64,000 nt of DNA from Streptomyces neyagawaensis. GTDB lineage: Bacteria; Actinomycetota; Actinomycetes; Streptomycetales; Streptomycetaceae. The notes beneath the pieces were generated by a model. The model searched no databases. It saw nothing but the letters and a program-made list of their open reading frames with translations, and had not been told where the DNA came from. Location: positions 20,046 to 84,045 of the forward strand of contig NZ_JAMGBG010000074.1 in NCBI RefSeq assembly GCF_023516595.1. The letters run 5' to 3'. Positions within the stretch are counted from its first letter, which is position 1. Every line of letters starts with the position of its first letter. A program made the position numbers and the translations under genes. Of the stretch, positions 33,062 through 40,944 are shown in pieces.

Positions 33062-34849
33062 ATGGCTCCGGTCACGTCCCTCACCGCCTCCGTCCACCAG
33101 CGCCTCGCGACCGCCCTCTCGGCCACCCTGCCGGAGGCCCCCGCGGACCCGCTGCTGCGACGCAGCGACCGGGCGGACTTCCAGGCCAACGGCATCCTCG
33201 CCCTGGCGAAGAAGGCCAAGGCGAACCCGCGGGAGCTGGCGACGCAGGTCGTCGCGAAGGTCGAGTCGGGGGTGACGAGCGATCTGATCAAGGAGATCGA
33301 GGTCTCGGGCCCCGGCTTCCTCAACATCACCCTCACCGACGCGGCGATCACCCGTAACCTCGCGGAGCGCTACGCGGACGAGGTCCGGCTCGGCGTGCCG
33401 CTCGCGGAGCACCCCGGTACGACGGTCATCGACTACGCCCAGCCGAACGTGGCGAAGGAGATGCACGTCGGCCACCTCCGTTCCGCGGTGATCGGTGACG
33501 CGGTCGTCCAGATCCTGGAGTTCACCGGCGAGAACGTGGTCCGCAGGCACCACATCGGCGACTGGGGCACCCAGTTCGGCATGCTGATCCAGTATCTGCT
33601 GGAGCACCCGCACGAGCTGGACCACAAGGCGGACGGCGCGGACACGGCGGTCTCCGGCGAGGAGGCCATGTCGAACCTGAACCGCCTGTACAAGGCGTCG
33701 CGGGCGCTGTTCGACTCCGACGAGGAGTTCAAGACGCGGGCCCGGCGCCGGGTGGTCGACCTCCAGGCGGGCGAGCCGGAGACGCTCGCGCTGTGGCAGC
33801 GGTTCGTGGACGAGTCGAAGATCTACTTCTACTCGGTCTTCGAGAAGCTGGACATGGAGATCCGGGACCCGGACATCGTCGGCGAGTCGGGTTACAACGA
33901 CATGCTGGACGAGACGTGCCGGCTGCTGGAGGAGTCGGGGGTCGCGGTCCGCTCCGAGGGCGCGCTCTGCGTCTTCTTCGACGACATCAAGGGCCCGGAG
34001 GGCAACCCGGTCCCGCTGATCGTGCAGAAGTCGGACGGCGGCTACGGCTACGCGGCGACCGACCTGTCCGCGATCCGCGACCGGGTCTTCAACCAGAAGG
34101 CGAACACGCTGCTGTACGTCGTGGACGCCCGGCAGTCGCTGCACTTCCGGATGGTCTTCGAGACGGCCCGCCGCGCGGGCTGGCTGAACGACGACGTGAA
34201 GGCGCACCAGCTGGCGTTCGGCACGGTCCTCGGCAAGGACGGCAAGCCGTTCAAGACCCGTGAGGGCGAGACGGTCCGGCTGGAGGACCTCCTCGACGAG
34301 GCGGTGCAGCGGGCGACGGCCGTGGTCCGGGAGAAGGCCGAGAAGGTGGGCCTGGCCGAGCAGGAGATCGTCGAGAACGGCCGGTACGTGGGCATCGGCG
34401 CGGTGAAGTACGCCGACCTGTCGACGTCCGCCGTCCGGGACTACAAGTTCGACCTGGACCAGATGGTGTCGCTGAACGGCGACACGTCGGTGTACCTGCA
34501 GTACGCGTACGCCCGTATCCAGTCGATCCTGCGGAAGGCGGGCGAGACCCGTCCGGCCGCGCACCCGGAGCTGGAACTGGCCCCGGCGGAGCGGGCGCTG
34601 GGTCTGCACCTGGACCAGTTCGGCGAGACGATCGCCGAGGTCGCGCAGGGGTACGAGCCGCACAAGCTGGCCGCGTACCTGTTCAAGCTGGCGACGCTGC
34701 TGACGACGTTCTACGACCAGTGCCAGGTGCTCTCCGCGGACAACGCGCCGGAGGTCGTGGAGAACCGTCTGTTCCTGGTCGACCTGACGGCCCGCACCCT
34801 CCACCGCGGCATGGCCCTGCTCGGCATCAGGACGCCCGAGCGTCTCTGA
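33062..34849 (+). CDS. argS: Arginyl-tRNA synthetase
   Basis: 595 residues. N-terminal additional domain (about 1-115), then the class I catalytic core with YAQPNVAKEMHVGHLRSAVIGD (HIGH region), HIGDWGTQFGMLIQYL, VQKSDGGYGYAATDLSAIRDR, and GTVLGKDGKPFKTREGETVRLEDLL in place of a canonical KMSKS, as usual for ArgRS. The C-terminal DALR anticodon-binding domain (YLQYAYARIQSILRKAGE ... LYK-type helices ending LLGIRTPERL) is complete. Charges tRNA-Arg. The nearest clear ribosome-binding site (GAGGAG) is 16 nt upstream, rather far, but no better start is visible. Confidence 0.95.
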   Translation: MAPVTSLTASVHQRLATALSATLPEAPADPLLRRSDRADFQANGILALAKKAKANPRELATQVVAKVESGVTSDLIKEIEVSGPGFLNITLTDAAITRNLAERYADEVRLGVPLAEHPGTTVIDYAQPNVAKEMHVGHLRSAVIGDAVVQILEFTGENVVRRHHIGDWGTQFGMLIQYLLEHPHELDHKADGADTAVSGEEAMSNLNRLYKASRALFDSDEEFKTRARRRVVDLQAGEPETLALWQRFVDESKIYFYSVFEKLDMEIRDPDIVGESGYNDMLDETCRLLEESGVAVRSEGALCVFFDDIKGPEGNPVPLIVQKSDGGYGYAATDLSAIRDRVFNQKANTLLYVVDARQSLHFRMVFETARRAGWLNDDVKAHQLAFGTVLGKDGKPFKTREGETVRLEDLLDEAVQRATAVVREKAEKVGLAEQEIVENGRYVGIGAVKYADLSTSAVRDYKFDLDQMVSLNGDTSVYLQYAYARIQSILRKAGETRPAAHPELELAPAERALGLHLDQFGETIAEVAQGYEPHKLAAYLFKLATLLTTFYDQCQVLSADNAPEVVENRLFLVDLTARTLHRGMALLGIRTPERL

Positions 34850-34866
34850 GCGCGCTACGCGTCACC

Positions 34867-34909
34867 CCGTCGCGCGGGGGCACCCCCACGTAGTGCCCCC
34901 GCGCGACGG
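34867..34909. terminator. Bidirectional terminator after argS
   Basis: Perfect 17-bp stem (34867-34883 with 34893-34909, starting CCGTCGCGCGGGGG) and a 9-nt loop between convergent argS (+) and the secreted-protein gene (-). Confidence 0.8.
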
Positions 34910-34915
34910 TGTCGA

Positions 34916-35629
34916 TCAGCGGTTCGCGAGCCGGGCGCTGAACTTCGCGCTGGTGCCGAGGGTGGTCTGCGTCTTCACGATCGGCGTGGTGCCGGCGGAC
35001 TTGTAGAGCGGGGTGTACTTCCAGGTGGCGACACCCCACACACCGCTGCTGGTCCTGACGCTGTCGGCGGCTCCTCGCGTGACGGCGAAGGCGCCGTTGA
35101 GGTTGGTCAGGGAGCTCTTGAACTTCGGCGACTTGTAGCCGACGCCGGGGCGGTAGGTGTAGCTCAGGACCGACTTGTGGCTGATGACCGGGAGGTTGTA
35201 GATGCTCTCGGTGGCGGTGAAGGTCAGCGTCGTGTGGCGTCCGGCCTTGTCGCTCCTGGTGACGGCCCGGACGTCGCCGGTGAAACGGACGTCCTTGTTG
35301 TAGTCCTCCCAGTTGCGCTTGCTCGTGGTCACATAGCCGCCGAGCCCCGCGTCGAACGCCTTCTGGACGGCGGCGCTCTGCAGATAACCGACGAACTTCT
35401 GCTGCTTGGCCTGCGGCAGCCTGTCGAACGACTTCAGAAGCTTGGCGGAGGAACCCCCGCCCTTCTTCAGGAACGCCCGGTAGTCCTGGACGGTGAGCTT
35501 GGCCTTCGGTGCCTTCGGTGCCTGCGGCGCGGCCAGGGCGGTGCCCTGGGCGGCCACGCCGGTGAACAGCAGGGCACCGGCGGTGGCGGCGAGAACACCG
35601 GTACGGGTGGCGCGGGTGAGGGTGCGCAT
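34916..35629 (-). CDS. Secreted protein of unknown function (tandem paralogue B)
   Basis: 237 residues from ATG 35629. Sec signal MRTLTRATRTGVLAATAGALLFTGVAAQGTALA with an Ala-rich cleavage region near residue 33. The mature domain (LTVQDYRAFLKKGGGSSAKLLKSFDRLPQAKQQKFVGYLQ ... YNKDVRFTGDVRAV ... TLTFTATESIYNLPVISHKSVLSYTYRPG ... TNLNGAFAVTRGA ... PLYKSAGTTPIVKTQTTLGTSAKFSARLANR) is helical first and then all-beta. It is about half identical to its upstream neighbour and no cysteines are visible. The function is not recognised; calcium-dependent or immunoglobulin-like surface proteins are possible but unsupported. It lies 59 bp after its paralogue, probably cotranscribed. Confidence 0.82.
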   Translation of the reverse strand: MRTLTRATRTGVLAATAGALLFTGVAAQGTALAAPQAPKAPKAKLTVQDYRAFLKKGGGSSAKLLKSFDRLPQAKQQKFVGYLQSAAVQKAFDAGLGGYVTTSKRNWEDYNKDVRFTGDVRAVTRSDKAGRHTTLTFTATESIYNLPVISHKSVLSYTYRPGVGYKSPKFKSSLTNLNGAFAVTRGAADSVRTSSGVWGVATWKYTPLYKSAGTTPIVKTQTTLGTSAKFSARLANR

Positions 35630-35688
35630 GGTGAGGATGCCTTTCGGGCGGAGGACGAGGAGGGGCCCGCGGAGCGGGGGCAGGTCGG

Positions 35689-36396
35689 TCAGCGCTTGCC
35701 GACCCAGGCGTTGAACTTCACGTTCACCGTGGAGGTGGTCTGCGGCAGGGCGAGCGTGGTGGTGCCGGCGGAGCGGTACAGCGGCTTGGCCTGCCACGCG
35801 GTGGTGGCCTGGATGTTGCGGCTGCTGACCTTGACGGCGTCCTTCTGCGGCGCGGTGATCGTGAAGGCCCCGTTGAGGTTGGTGACGGAGCGCTGGTACT
35901 TCGGCGACTTCACGGCGGTGCCGTAGTCGTACGACAGGACGGTCTTCTGGGTGATGACCGTGATGCCGTAGATCCGCTCGCTCGCGGTGAAGGTCAGCGT
36001 GATGTGCGACCCGCCCGGTGCGGCCTTGCGGACGCCCTTGACGTCGGCGACGAAGCGGACGTCCTTGTTGTAGGCCTCCTCGTTGTGGCCGCCGCGGTTG
36101 ATGTAGCCGCCGGCCCGGACCTTGTACGCCTCCTGGACCTTCCGGTTCTGGAGGTAGTCGACGAACTTCTGCTGCTTGGCCTTGGGGAGCTTGTCGAACG
36201 CCTTGAGCACCTTGATGGAGGCGGCGCCCTCGTCGTTGTTCTTCAACCAGTCGCGGTACTTGGCGACGGTGAGCTTGCTCGCCTTGCCCTGCGGCGCGGC
36301 GACGGCCGTGCCCTGGGCTGCGACACCGGTGAACAGCAGGGCGCCGGCGGTGGCGGCGAGGACACCGGCGCGGGTGGCGGTGGCGAAGGTACGCAT
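35689..36396 (-). CDS. Secreted protein of unknown function (tandem paralogue A)
   Basis: 235 residues. Its Sec signal MRTFATATRAGVLAATAGALLFTGVAAQGTAVA is nearly the same as that of the next gene. The mature part repeats every landmark: LTVAKYRDWLKNN, LKAFDKLPKAKQQKFVDYLQNRKVQEAY, YNKDVRFVADVKGV, TLTFTASERIYGITVITQKTVLSYDYG, KSPKYQRSVTNLNGAFTITAP, PLYRSAGTTTLALPQTTSTVNVKFNAWVGKR. Extracellular, about 22 kDa when mature. It is the first gene of the pair, with a promoter presumably in the 196 bp upstream. The duplication must be fairly recent given shared signal peptide codons. Confidence 0.82.
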   Translation of the reverse strand: MRTFATATRAGVLAATAGALLFTGVAAQGTAVAAPQGKASKLTVAKYRDWLKNNDEGAASIKVLKAFDKLPKAKQQKFVDYLQNRKVQEAYKVRAGGYINRGGHNEEAYNKDVRFVADVKGVRKAAPGGSHITLTFTASERIYGITVITQKTVLSYDYGTAVKSPKYQRSVTNLNGAFTITAPQKDAVKVSSRNIQATTAWQAKPLYRSAGTTTLALPQTTSTVNVKFNAWVGKR

Positions 36397-36592
36397 GGGT
36401 GAAGGGGGCCTTTCGAGACGGTGGTGAAGGTGCGACCACCGTAAATTCCGCGCGAGTTGGCCGAAATCGTCTCTTTGGGCATTGCCCTTTGGGACACGAC
36501 GGGGCGGAAACAGGGCGGTGGCCCGCGAGGCTGCGGGGCCTTCCCGGGCGGCCCGGGGGCCCGTTGTCAGTGCCCGGCCCTACAGTCGCGGC

Positions 36593-37423
36593 ATGGCGAC
36601 ACTTCCCAACCCGCTGCCCGGTCTCGCGGCGGACCCGACCGGCCGCTCCCTCGGGCTGGAACGGCCCCTTCCGCCCGGCCGGTTGATCGACACGACGGAC
36701 GAGGGGCCGTGGCACGAACCGCTGCTGTGGTACGCGGACGAGCCGGCCGAGCCCGGCGCCTGGACGGCCGCGCAGCCCGCCCGCCGCACGGCCGGCCTCC
36801 TCCCGGTGCTACTGGACGTCGGGGACGGCCAGGGCGGCCCGGAGGAGTGGGAACTGATGCCGGGCGAGATGTCGTACCCCGGTGACCACGACCCCGAGGA
36901 GGTCCTGGCGGACCTCTGGGACACCGTCGCGCCGGACGACGACACGGCCGGGGACGAGGCGGGCGCCGAGGACTGGCCGGGTCTCGCGGACACCGCCGGC
37001 CCGGACGACGGCGGCCCCGACCCGGACGCCCTCGCCGCCGAGGTCGCCGACGCGCTCCTGGCCGGCCGTGCGCGGCTCAAGGAACCCCGCCTCGCCCTGG
37101 TCCCGGCCCGCCGCAGCGCCGACATCCCGGCGGCCATCGGCTGGGGCGGCCCGCTGAACCACGAGAGCGACGTGGCCCGCCTGTGCGCCGTCCTGCGCTC
37201 CTGGGAGGACCGCTTCGGCATACGTGTCGTCGCCCTCGGCTTCGACCACCTCGTCGTCTCGGTGGCCACCCCGCCCACCACGGAGACCGAGGCCCGTCAC
37301 CTGGCCGCCGAGCACTTCGCCTTCTGCCCCGACAACATCTGGCAGGGCCCGAGCGACGCGACCCGCGACACGTACGCGAAGACGCTGATCGACGCCGACA
37401 CATGGACGTTCTGGTGGGACTGA
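36593..37423 (+). CDS. DUF4253 protein
   Basis: 276 residues from ATG 36593. The C-terminal half (DIPAAIGWGGPLNHESDVARLCAVLRSWEDRFGIRVVALGFDHLVVSVATPP ... EAEHFAFCPDNIWQ) and the closing TYAKTLIDADTWTFWWD are the hallmarks of DUF4253. The middle is an acidic Asp/Gly/Pro-rich linker. DUF4253 occurs in bacterial immunity-like and regulatory contexts and may act as a small binding domain; the role here is not known. Single gene, no signal peptide. Divergent from the secreted paralogues. Confidence 0.8.
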   Translation: MATLPNPLPGLAADPTGRSLGLERPLPPGRLIDTTDEGPWHEPLLWYADEPAEPGAWTAAQPARRTAGLLPVLLDVGDGQGGPEEWELMPGEMSYPGDHDPEEVLADLWDTVAPDDDTAGDEAGAEDWPGLADTAGPDDGGPDPDALAAEVADALLAGRARLKEPRLALVPARRSADIPAAIGWGGPLNHESDVARLCAVLRSWEDRFGIRVVALGFDHLVVSVATPPTTETEARHLAAEHFAFCPDNIWQGPSDATRDTYAKTLIDADTWTFWWD

Positions 37424-37440
37424 GGGGCCTGCAGCTGCGG

Positions 37441-37551
37441 GCCGGTGGGGGCTGATCGCGCAGTTCCCCGCTCCCCTGAAGGGGCGCGGGGAACTGCGCG
37501 AGAAACCACGAACCACCCGCACCCGCCAACGCACACGAACCCCCGAGCTAC
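37441..37551. repeat. Intergenic palindrome, copy 2 (compact hairpin)
   Basis: A tight 22-bp stem (37456-37477 with 37480-37501, core CGCGCAGTTCCCCGC, one mismatch, 2-nt loop) followed by the outer-arm sequence CCCGCACCCGCCAACG and CGAGCTA that also occurs in copy 1 at 32945-32980. It lies between convergent genes (DUF4253 and the aminotransferase) and probably serves as a terminator here. Compared with copy 1 the central stems and most of the left outer arm are missing. Confidence 0.8.
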
Positions 37552-38804
37552 TAGGCCCCCAACCCCTCCCCCAACCTCCGCAACCCTTCCCAAATCTCCC
37601 CCGGCGCCTGCGTCACAAAGCACAACCGCATCGTCGAGCGATCAGGCTCCCCCGCATAGAACGGCGCCCCCGGCACATACGCCACGTCATGCTCGACCAC
37701 CCGCGGCAGCAGTGCCGTCGTGTCGTACCCCGCGGGCAGCCGCGCCCAGAGGAACATGCCGCCCTCGGGCCGGTTCCAGACGGAGCCCTCCGGCAGCGCC
37801 CCCGCCAGCCCGGCGAGCATCGCGTCGCGGCGCTCACGGTAGGCCGCCGCGACGCGGCCCACGTGCGCGTCGAGGTCCCGGTCGGCCAGATACCGCGCCG
37901 CGGCGAGCTGGTTGACGGTCGGGGTGTGCAGGTCGGCCGCCTGCTTGGCGACCGCGCAGGCCCGCCGCAGCGCGGCCGGCGCCCGCAGCCAGCCCAGCCG
38001 CATGCCGGGCGCCATCACCTTGGAGAAGGAGCCCAGCAGCGCCGTACGGTCCTCGGCCCCCGCGCACGCGGCGATCCACGGCACCCGCTCCCCCTCGAAG
38101 CGGAGTTCGCCGTACGGGTCGTCCTCGACGATCCACAGCCCGAGCCGGGCGGCGACGGAGGCGACGGCCGCGCGCCGCTCGGTCGGCAGGGTGCGCCCGG
38201 TGGGGTTCTGGAAGGTGGGCACGGTGTAGAAGAGCTTGGGCCGGGTCCGCGTCACCAGCGCGGCCAGCGCGTCGGGGTCGACGCCGTCCGCGTCGCCGGG
38301 CACGGCCAGCACCCGTGCCCCCGCGAGCCGGAACGCCTGGAGCGCTGCCAGATAGCAGGGGTCCTCGACGAGGACGACGTCGCCCGGTTCGAGGAGCGCC
38401 GTGGCGAGCAGCGACAGCGCCTGCTGCGACCCGGTGGTGACGAGCATCCCGTCGGCGTCCGTCGGGAGCCCCCGGGCGCCGTACCGGGCGGCGAGCGCCT
38501 CGCGGAGCACTGGCTCGCCCTCGGTCGTCGCGTACTGCAACGCGCGCCCGGCCGATTCGGCGAGCACGTCCCGGTAGGCCGCCGCCATCCCCTCGGTGTC
38601 GAACAGCTCCGGGGCGGGCAGACCGCCCGCGAAGTTGACGACTTCGGGCCGTGAGGTGACGGCGAGGATGTCCCGTACGGGGGAACCCCCGACGGAGGTG
38701 ACGCGCTCGGCGAGACCCGGCACGGGCGCCGCGGCGACCCCGTCCGACCCGGCGCGCACTTCGCCCGGAACGATCGAACCCCCGACAAATCCCACGTCGT
38801 TCAT
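37551..38804 (-). CDS. PLP-dependent aminotransferase (fold type I)
   Basis: 417 residues from ATG 38804 (MNDVGFVGGSIVPGEV). Class I/II aminotransferase: substrate loop NFAGGLPAPELFD, LQYATTEGEPVLREAL, VTTGSQQALSLLATALLEPGD, YTVPTFQNPTGRTL, IVEDDPYGELRF and the PLP-binding Lys in LGSFSKVMAPGMRLGW. This pattern is shared by LysN/2-aminoadipate aminotransferases and by the enzyme half of MocR regulators, but there is no HTH domain, so it is an enzyme. Cytoplasmic. Substrate unknown, perhaps aromatic or branched amino acids. Confidence 0.88.
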   Translation of the reverse strand: MNDVGFVGGSIVPGEVRAGSDGVAAAPVPGLAERVTSVGGSPVRDILAVTSRPEVVNFAGGLPAPELFDTEGMAAAYRDVLAESAGRALQYATTEGEPVLREALAARYGARGLPTDADGMLVTTGSQQALSLLATALLEPGDVVLVEDPCYLAALQAFRLAGARVLAVPGDADGVDPDALAALVTRTRPKLFYTVPTFQNPTGRTLPTERRAAVASVAARLGLWIVEDDPYGELRFEGERVPWIAACAGAEDRTALLGSFSKVMAPGMRLGWLRAPAALRRACAVAKQAADLHTPTVNQLAAARYLADRDLDAHVGRVAAAYRERRDAMLAGLAGALPEGSVWNRPEGGMFLWARLPAGYDTTALLPRVVEHDVAYVPGAPFYAGEPDRSTMRLCFVTQAPGEIWEGLRRLGEGLGA

Positions 38805-38959
38805 GGCCCGCACAGCGTCCACAGCACCCACCCCACACCCGTATGGCATATTCAGGGCGGCTCGGTCCCGCCCACGCCCTCACTCTAGAGAGATGCGTGC
38901 CCCTTACATTCACTGATTTCGCGATGCGGACGCTGCCCCGTACCCCCTAGGCTTCGCGC

Positions 38960-39892
38960 ATGCTGCCCAGCGTGGACACGAACGACGAACTGGAAGAAGT
39001 CGTCGGTGACGAGGCACTGCTGCGACCGGCCGCCCAGGATCTCTGTGCTCAACTCGGTCTCGCAGGCGCGCGAATCGTGCGTTTCCCCGAGGGCTCGTTG
39101 CCGGTGTACGCGGTCGGTGACGCCCTCGTCCTGAAGCTCTATCCGGGCTTCGAAGCATCGGAAGCCGTGCGGGAGGCCCGGCTGTTGTCCCATCTGTGGG
39201 GGCGACTGCCGATCCCCACGCCCCGGTTGCAGGCCGCCGACCAGTACAAGAACGGCTGGCGCTACGTCCTGATGTCCCGGCTGCCCGGCGAGGACCTCAA
39301 CGAGGTCTGGCCGCGCGTCCCGAGGGCGGACCAGGAGCGGATCGTCGCGGAGACCGCCGAGTGCCTGGCCGCCCTGCACGCCCTGGATCCGGGGCCGGTG
39401 GCCTCCGTCGTCGGACCGCCCGACTGGTCACGGTTCCTGGCCGGTCAGCGGGCGGCCGCGGTCGAGCAGCAGGCCAGCGGGGGCCTGCCGGAACCCTGGC
39501 TGGAACAGATCCCCGACTTCCTGCGCTCGGTGCCTCTCACCGCCCCCGCCCGGCCGGTGCTGCTCCACACGGAGCTGATGCGCGAGCACCTCACGGTCGA
39601 CCCGCACGACGGCTGGCGCCTGACCGGCCTGTTCGACTTCGAACCCGCGATGATCGGTGCGCCGGCGTACGACTTCGTCAGCGTCGGCCTGTTCCTGACC
39701 GCCGCCGACCCGGTCCTCCTCAAACTCTTCTACGAGGCGTACGGCCAACCCCCGTTCGACCCGCGGGAACTGATGGCGTACACCCTCCTGCACGTCTACA
39801 GCGACCTGAACTGGTACCTGCGCAGGCTCCCGGCCCCGCCCCGCAAGGACCTGGAGGCCCTGGCGGAGACATGGTTCGGCACGGGAGGCTGA
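38960..39892 (+). CDS. APH-family phosphotransferase-like protein with altered catalytic loop
   Basis: 310 residues. Kinase-like fold: N-lobe ALVLKLYPGFEASEAVREARLLSHL, hinge YVLMSRLPGEDL, and catalytic-loop region PVLLHTELMREHLTVD. The usual HxD...N of aminoglycoside/choline kinases reads H-T-E...H here, while the DFG-equivalent FDFEPAMIG is intact. Asp-to-Glu at the base and loss of the Asn suggest weak or altered phosphotransfer, or a binding role. The family phosphorylates small hydroxyl compounds; no resistance function should be assumed. Ends 23 bp from the convergent methyltransferase. Confidence 0.78.
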   Translation: MLPSVDTNDELEEVVGDEALLRPAAQDLCAQLGLAGARIVRFPEGSLPVYAVGDALVLKLYPGFEASEAVREARLLSHLWGRLPIPTPRLQAADQYKNGWRYVLMSRLPGEDLNEVWPRVPRADQERIVAETAECLAALHALDPGPVASVVGPPDWSRFLAGQRAAAVEQQASGGLPEPWLEQIPDFLRSVPLTAPARPVLLHTELMREHLTVDPHDGWRLTGLFDFEPAMIGAPAYDFVSVGLFLTAADPVLLKLFYEAYGQPPFDPRELMAYTLLHVYSDLNWYLRRLPAPPRKDLEALAETWFGTGG

Positions 39893-39915
39893 GCTGAACG
39901 GAGGAGGGGCGGCCG

Positions 39916-40818
39916 CTAGCCCTTCCGGCCGGTGGCCGCGTACACGTTGATGTCCGCGTCGGTCACGTCGTTGATGTCCCGGTAGCGGACCTTCTCGATG
40001 TCGTCCAACGCGGCCAGCGTGTGCGGCTCCATCTCGGGAGGCAGCGGCGCGCCCCCCTCGAACCGCCAGTGGTGGACGGGAACGACGCCCGGCTCGTCCA
40101 CGGCGAGCCCGCTCTGCTCGAAGAACCGCGCCACCTCGTCGCGCGAGCGCAGCACGAAGGTGAACCCGCGCTTGGTGTACGTGTCCCGCACGGCGCGGAT
40201 CTTCGACGGGTTGAGGTCCTCCGTGAGGTGGGTGAGGACGAGTCGGCTCCCGGCGGGCAGCGCCTCGATCAGTTCGCGTACGGCGGGGTAGGCGACCTCG
40301 TCCTCGACGAAGTGCAGGAGCGCCACCAGGCACAGCGCGATCGGCTCGTCGAAGTCGAGTGTCCTGGCGGCCTCTTCGAGGATGCGTGCCGGTTCCCGGA
40401 AGTCGGCGTCGATGTAGTCGGTGGCGCCCTCGGGCCCGCTGGTGAGGAGCGCTCGGGCGTGCGCGAGGACCACGGGGTCGTTGTCGACGTACACGACCCG
40501 GGTGCCGGGGGTGATGTCCTGGGCGATCTGGTGGACGTTCTCGGCGGTCGGCAGCCCTGTGCCGATGTCGAGGAACTGCCGGATGCCCTCGTCCTTGGTG
40601 AGCGTGGTCACGGCTCGGCGCAGGAAGTCCCGGTTGTGCCGGACGTCGAGGTAGCCGCGCGGGTTGGCCGCGAGCGCCGCGCCGGCCGCCTCGCGGTCCA
40701 CGGGGTAGTTGTCCTTGCCGCCGAGGAAGACGTCGTAGACGCGTGCCGGGTGCGCCTTGGTGGTGTCGATCCTCCTCCGCAGGTCGGTGGGGTCCTGGCT
40801 GAGCGCGTCTTCGGCCAT
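39916..40818 (-). CDS. SAM-dependent methyltransferase, DUF574 type
   Basis: 300 residues from ATG 40818, with AGGAGAGG upstream. The opening IDTTKAHPARVYDVFLGGKDNYPVDREAA, SAM loop FLDIGTGLPTAENVHQIAQ, acidic VVYVDNDPVVLAHARALL, DADFREP and VLTHLTEDLNPSKI are diagnostic of the actinobacterial DUF574/Methyltransf_19 family, which is expanded in Streptomyces. Target unknown; some members are near developmental genes. Cytoplasmic. Downstream of, and on the same strand as, the membrane-tethered HTH gene (126-bp gap). Confidence 0.88.
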   Translation of the reverse strand: MAEDALSQDPTDLRRRIDTTKAHPARVYDVFLGGKDNYPVDREAAGAALAANPRGYLDVRHNRDFLRRAVTTLTKDEGIRQFLDIGTGLPTAENVHQIAQDITPGTRVVYVDNDPVVLAHARALLTSGPEGATDYIDADFREPARILEEAARTLDFDEPIALCLVALLHFVEDEVAYPAVRELIEALPAGSRLVLTHLTEDLNPSKIRAVRDTYTKRGFTFVLRSRDEVARFFEQSGLAVDEPGVVPVHHWRFEGGAPLPPEMEPHTLAALDDIEKVRYRDINDVTDADINVYAATGRKG

Positions 40819-40944
40819 GAAGCCTCTCCTGGGGGGTGTCATTGAACGCACAACAACCTAGCCGCAAACGGGAGTTCACAACGCCGAAATCCGGACGCCC
40901 GCCCCCGGCCCGGTCCCCGCCACCCCGCCCCGCCCCGCCCCGGC

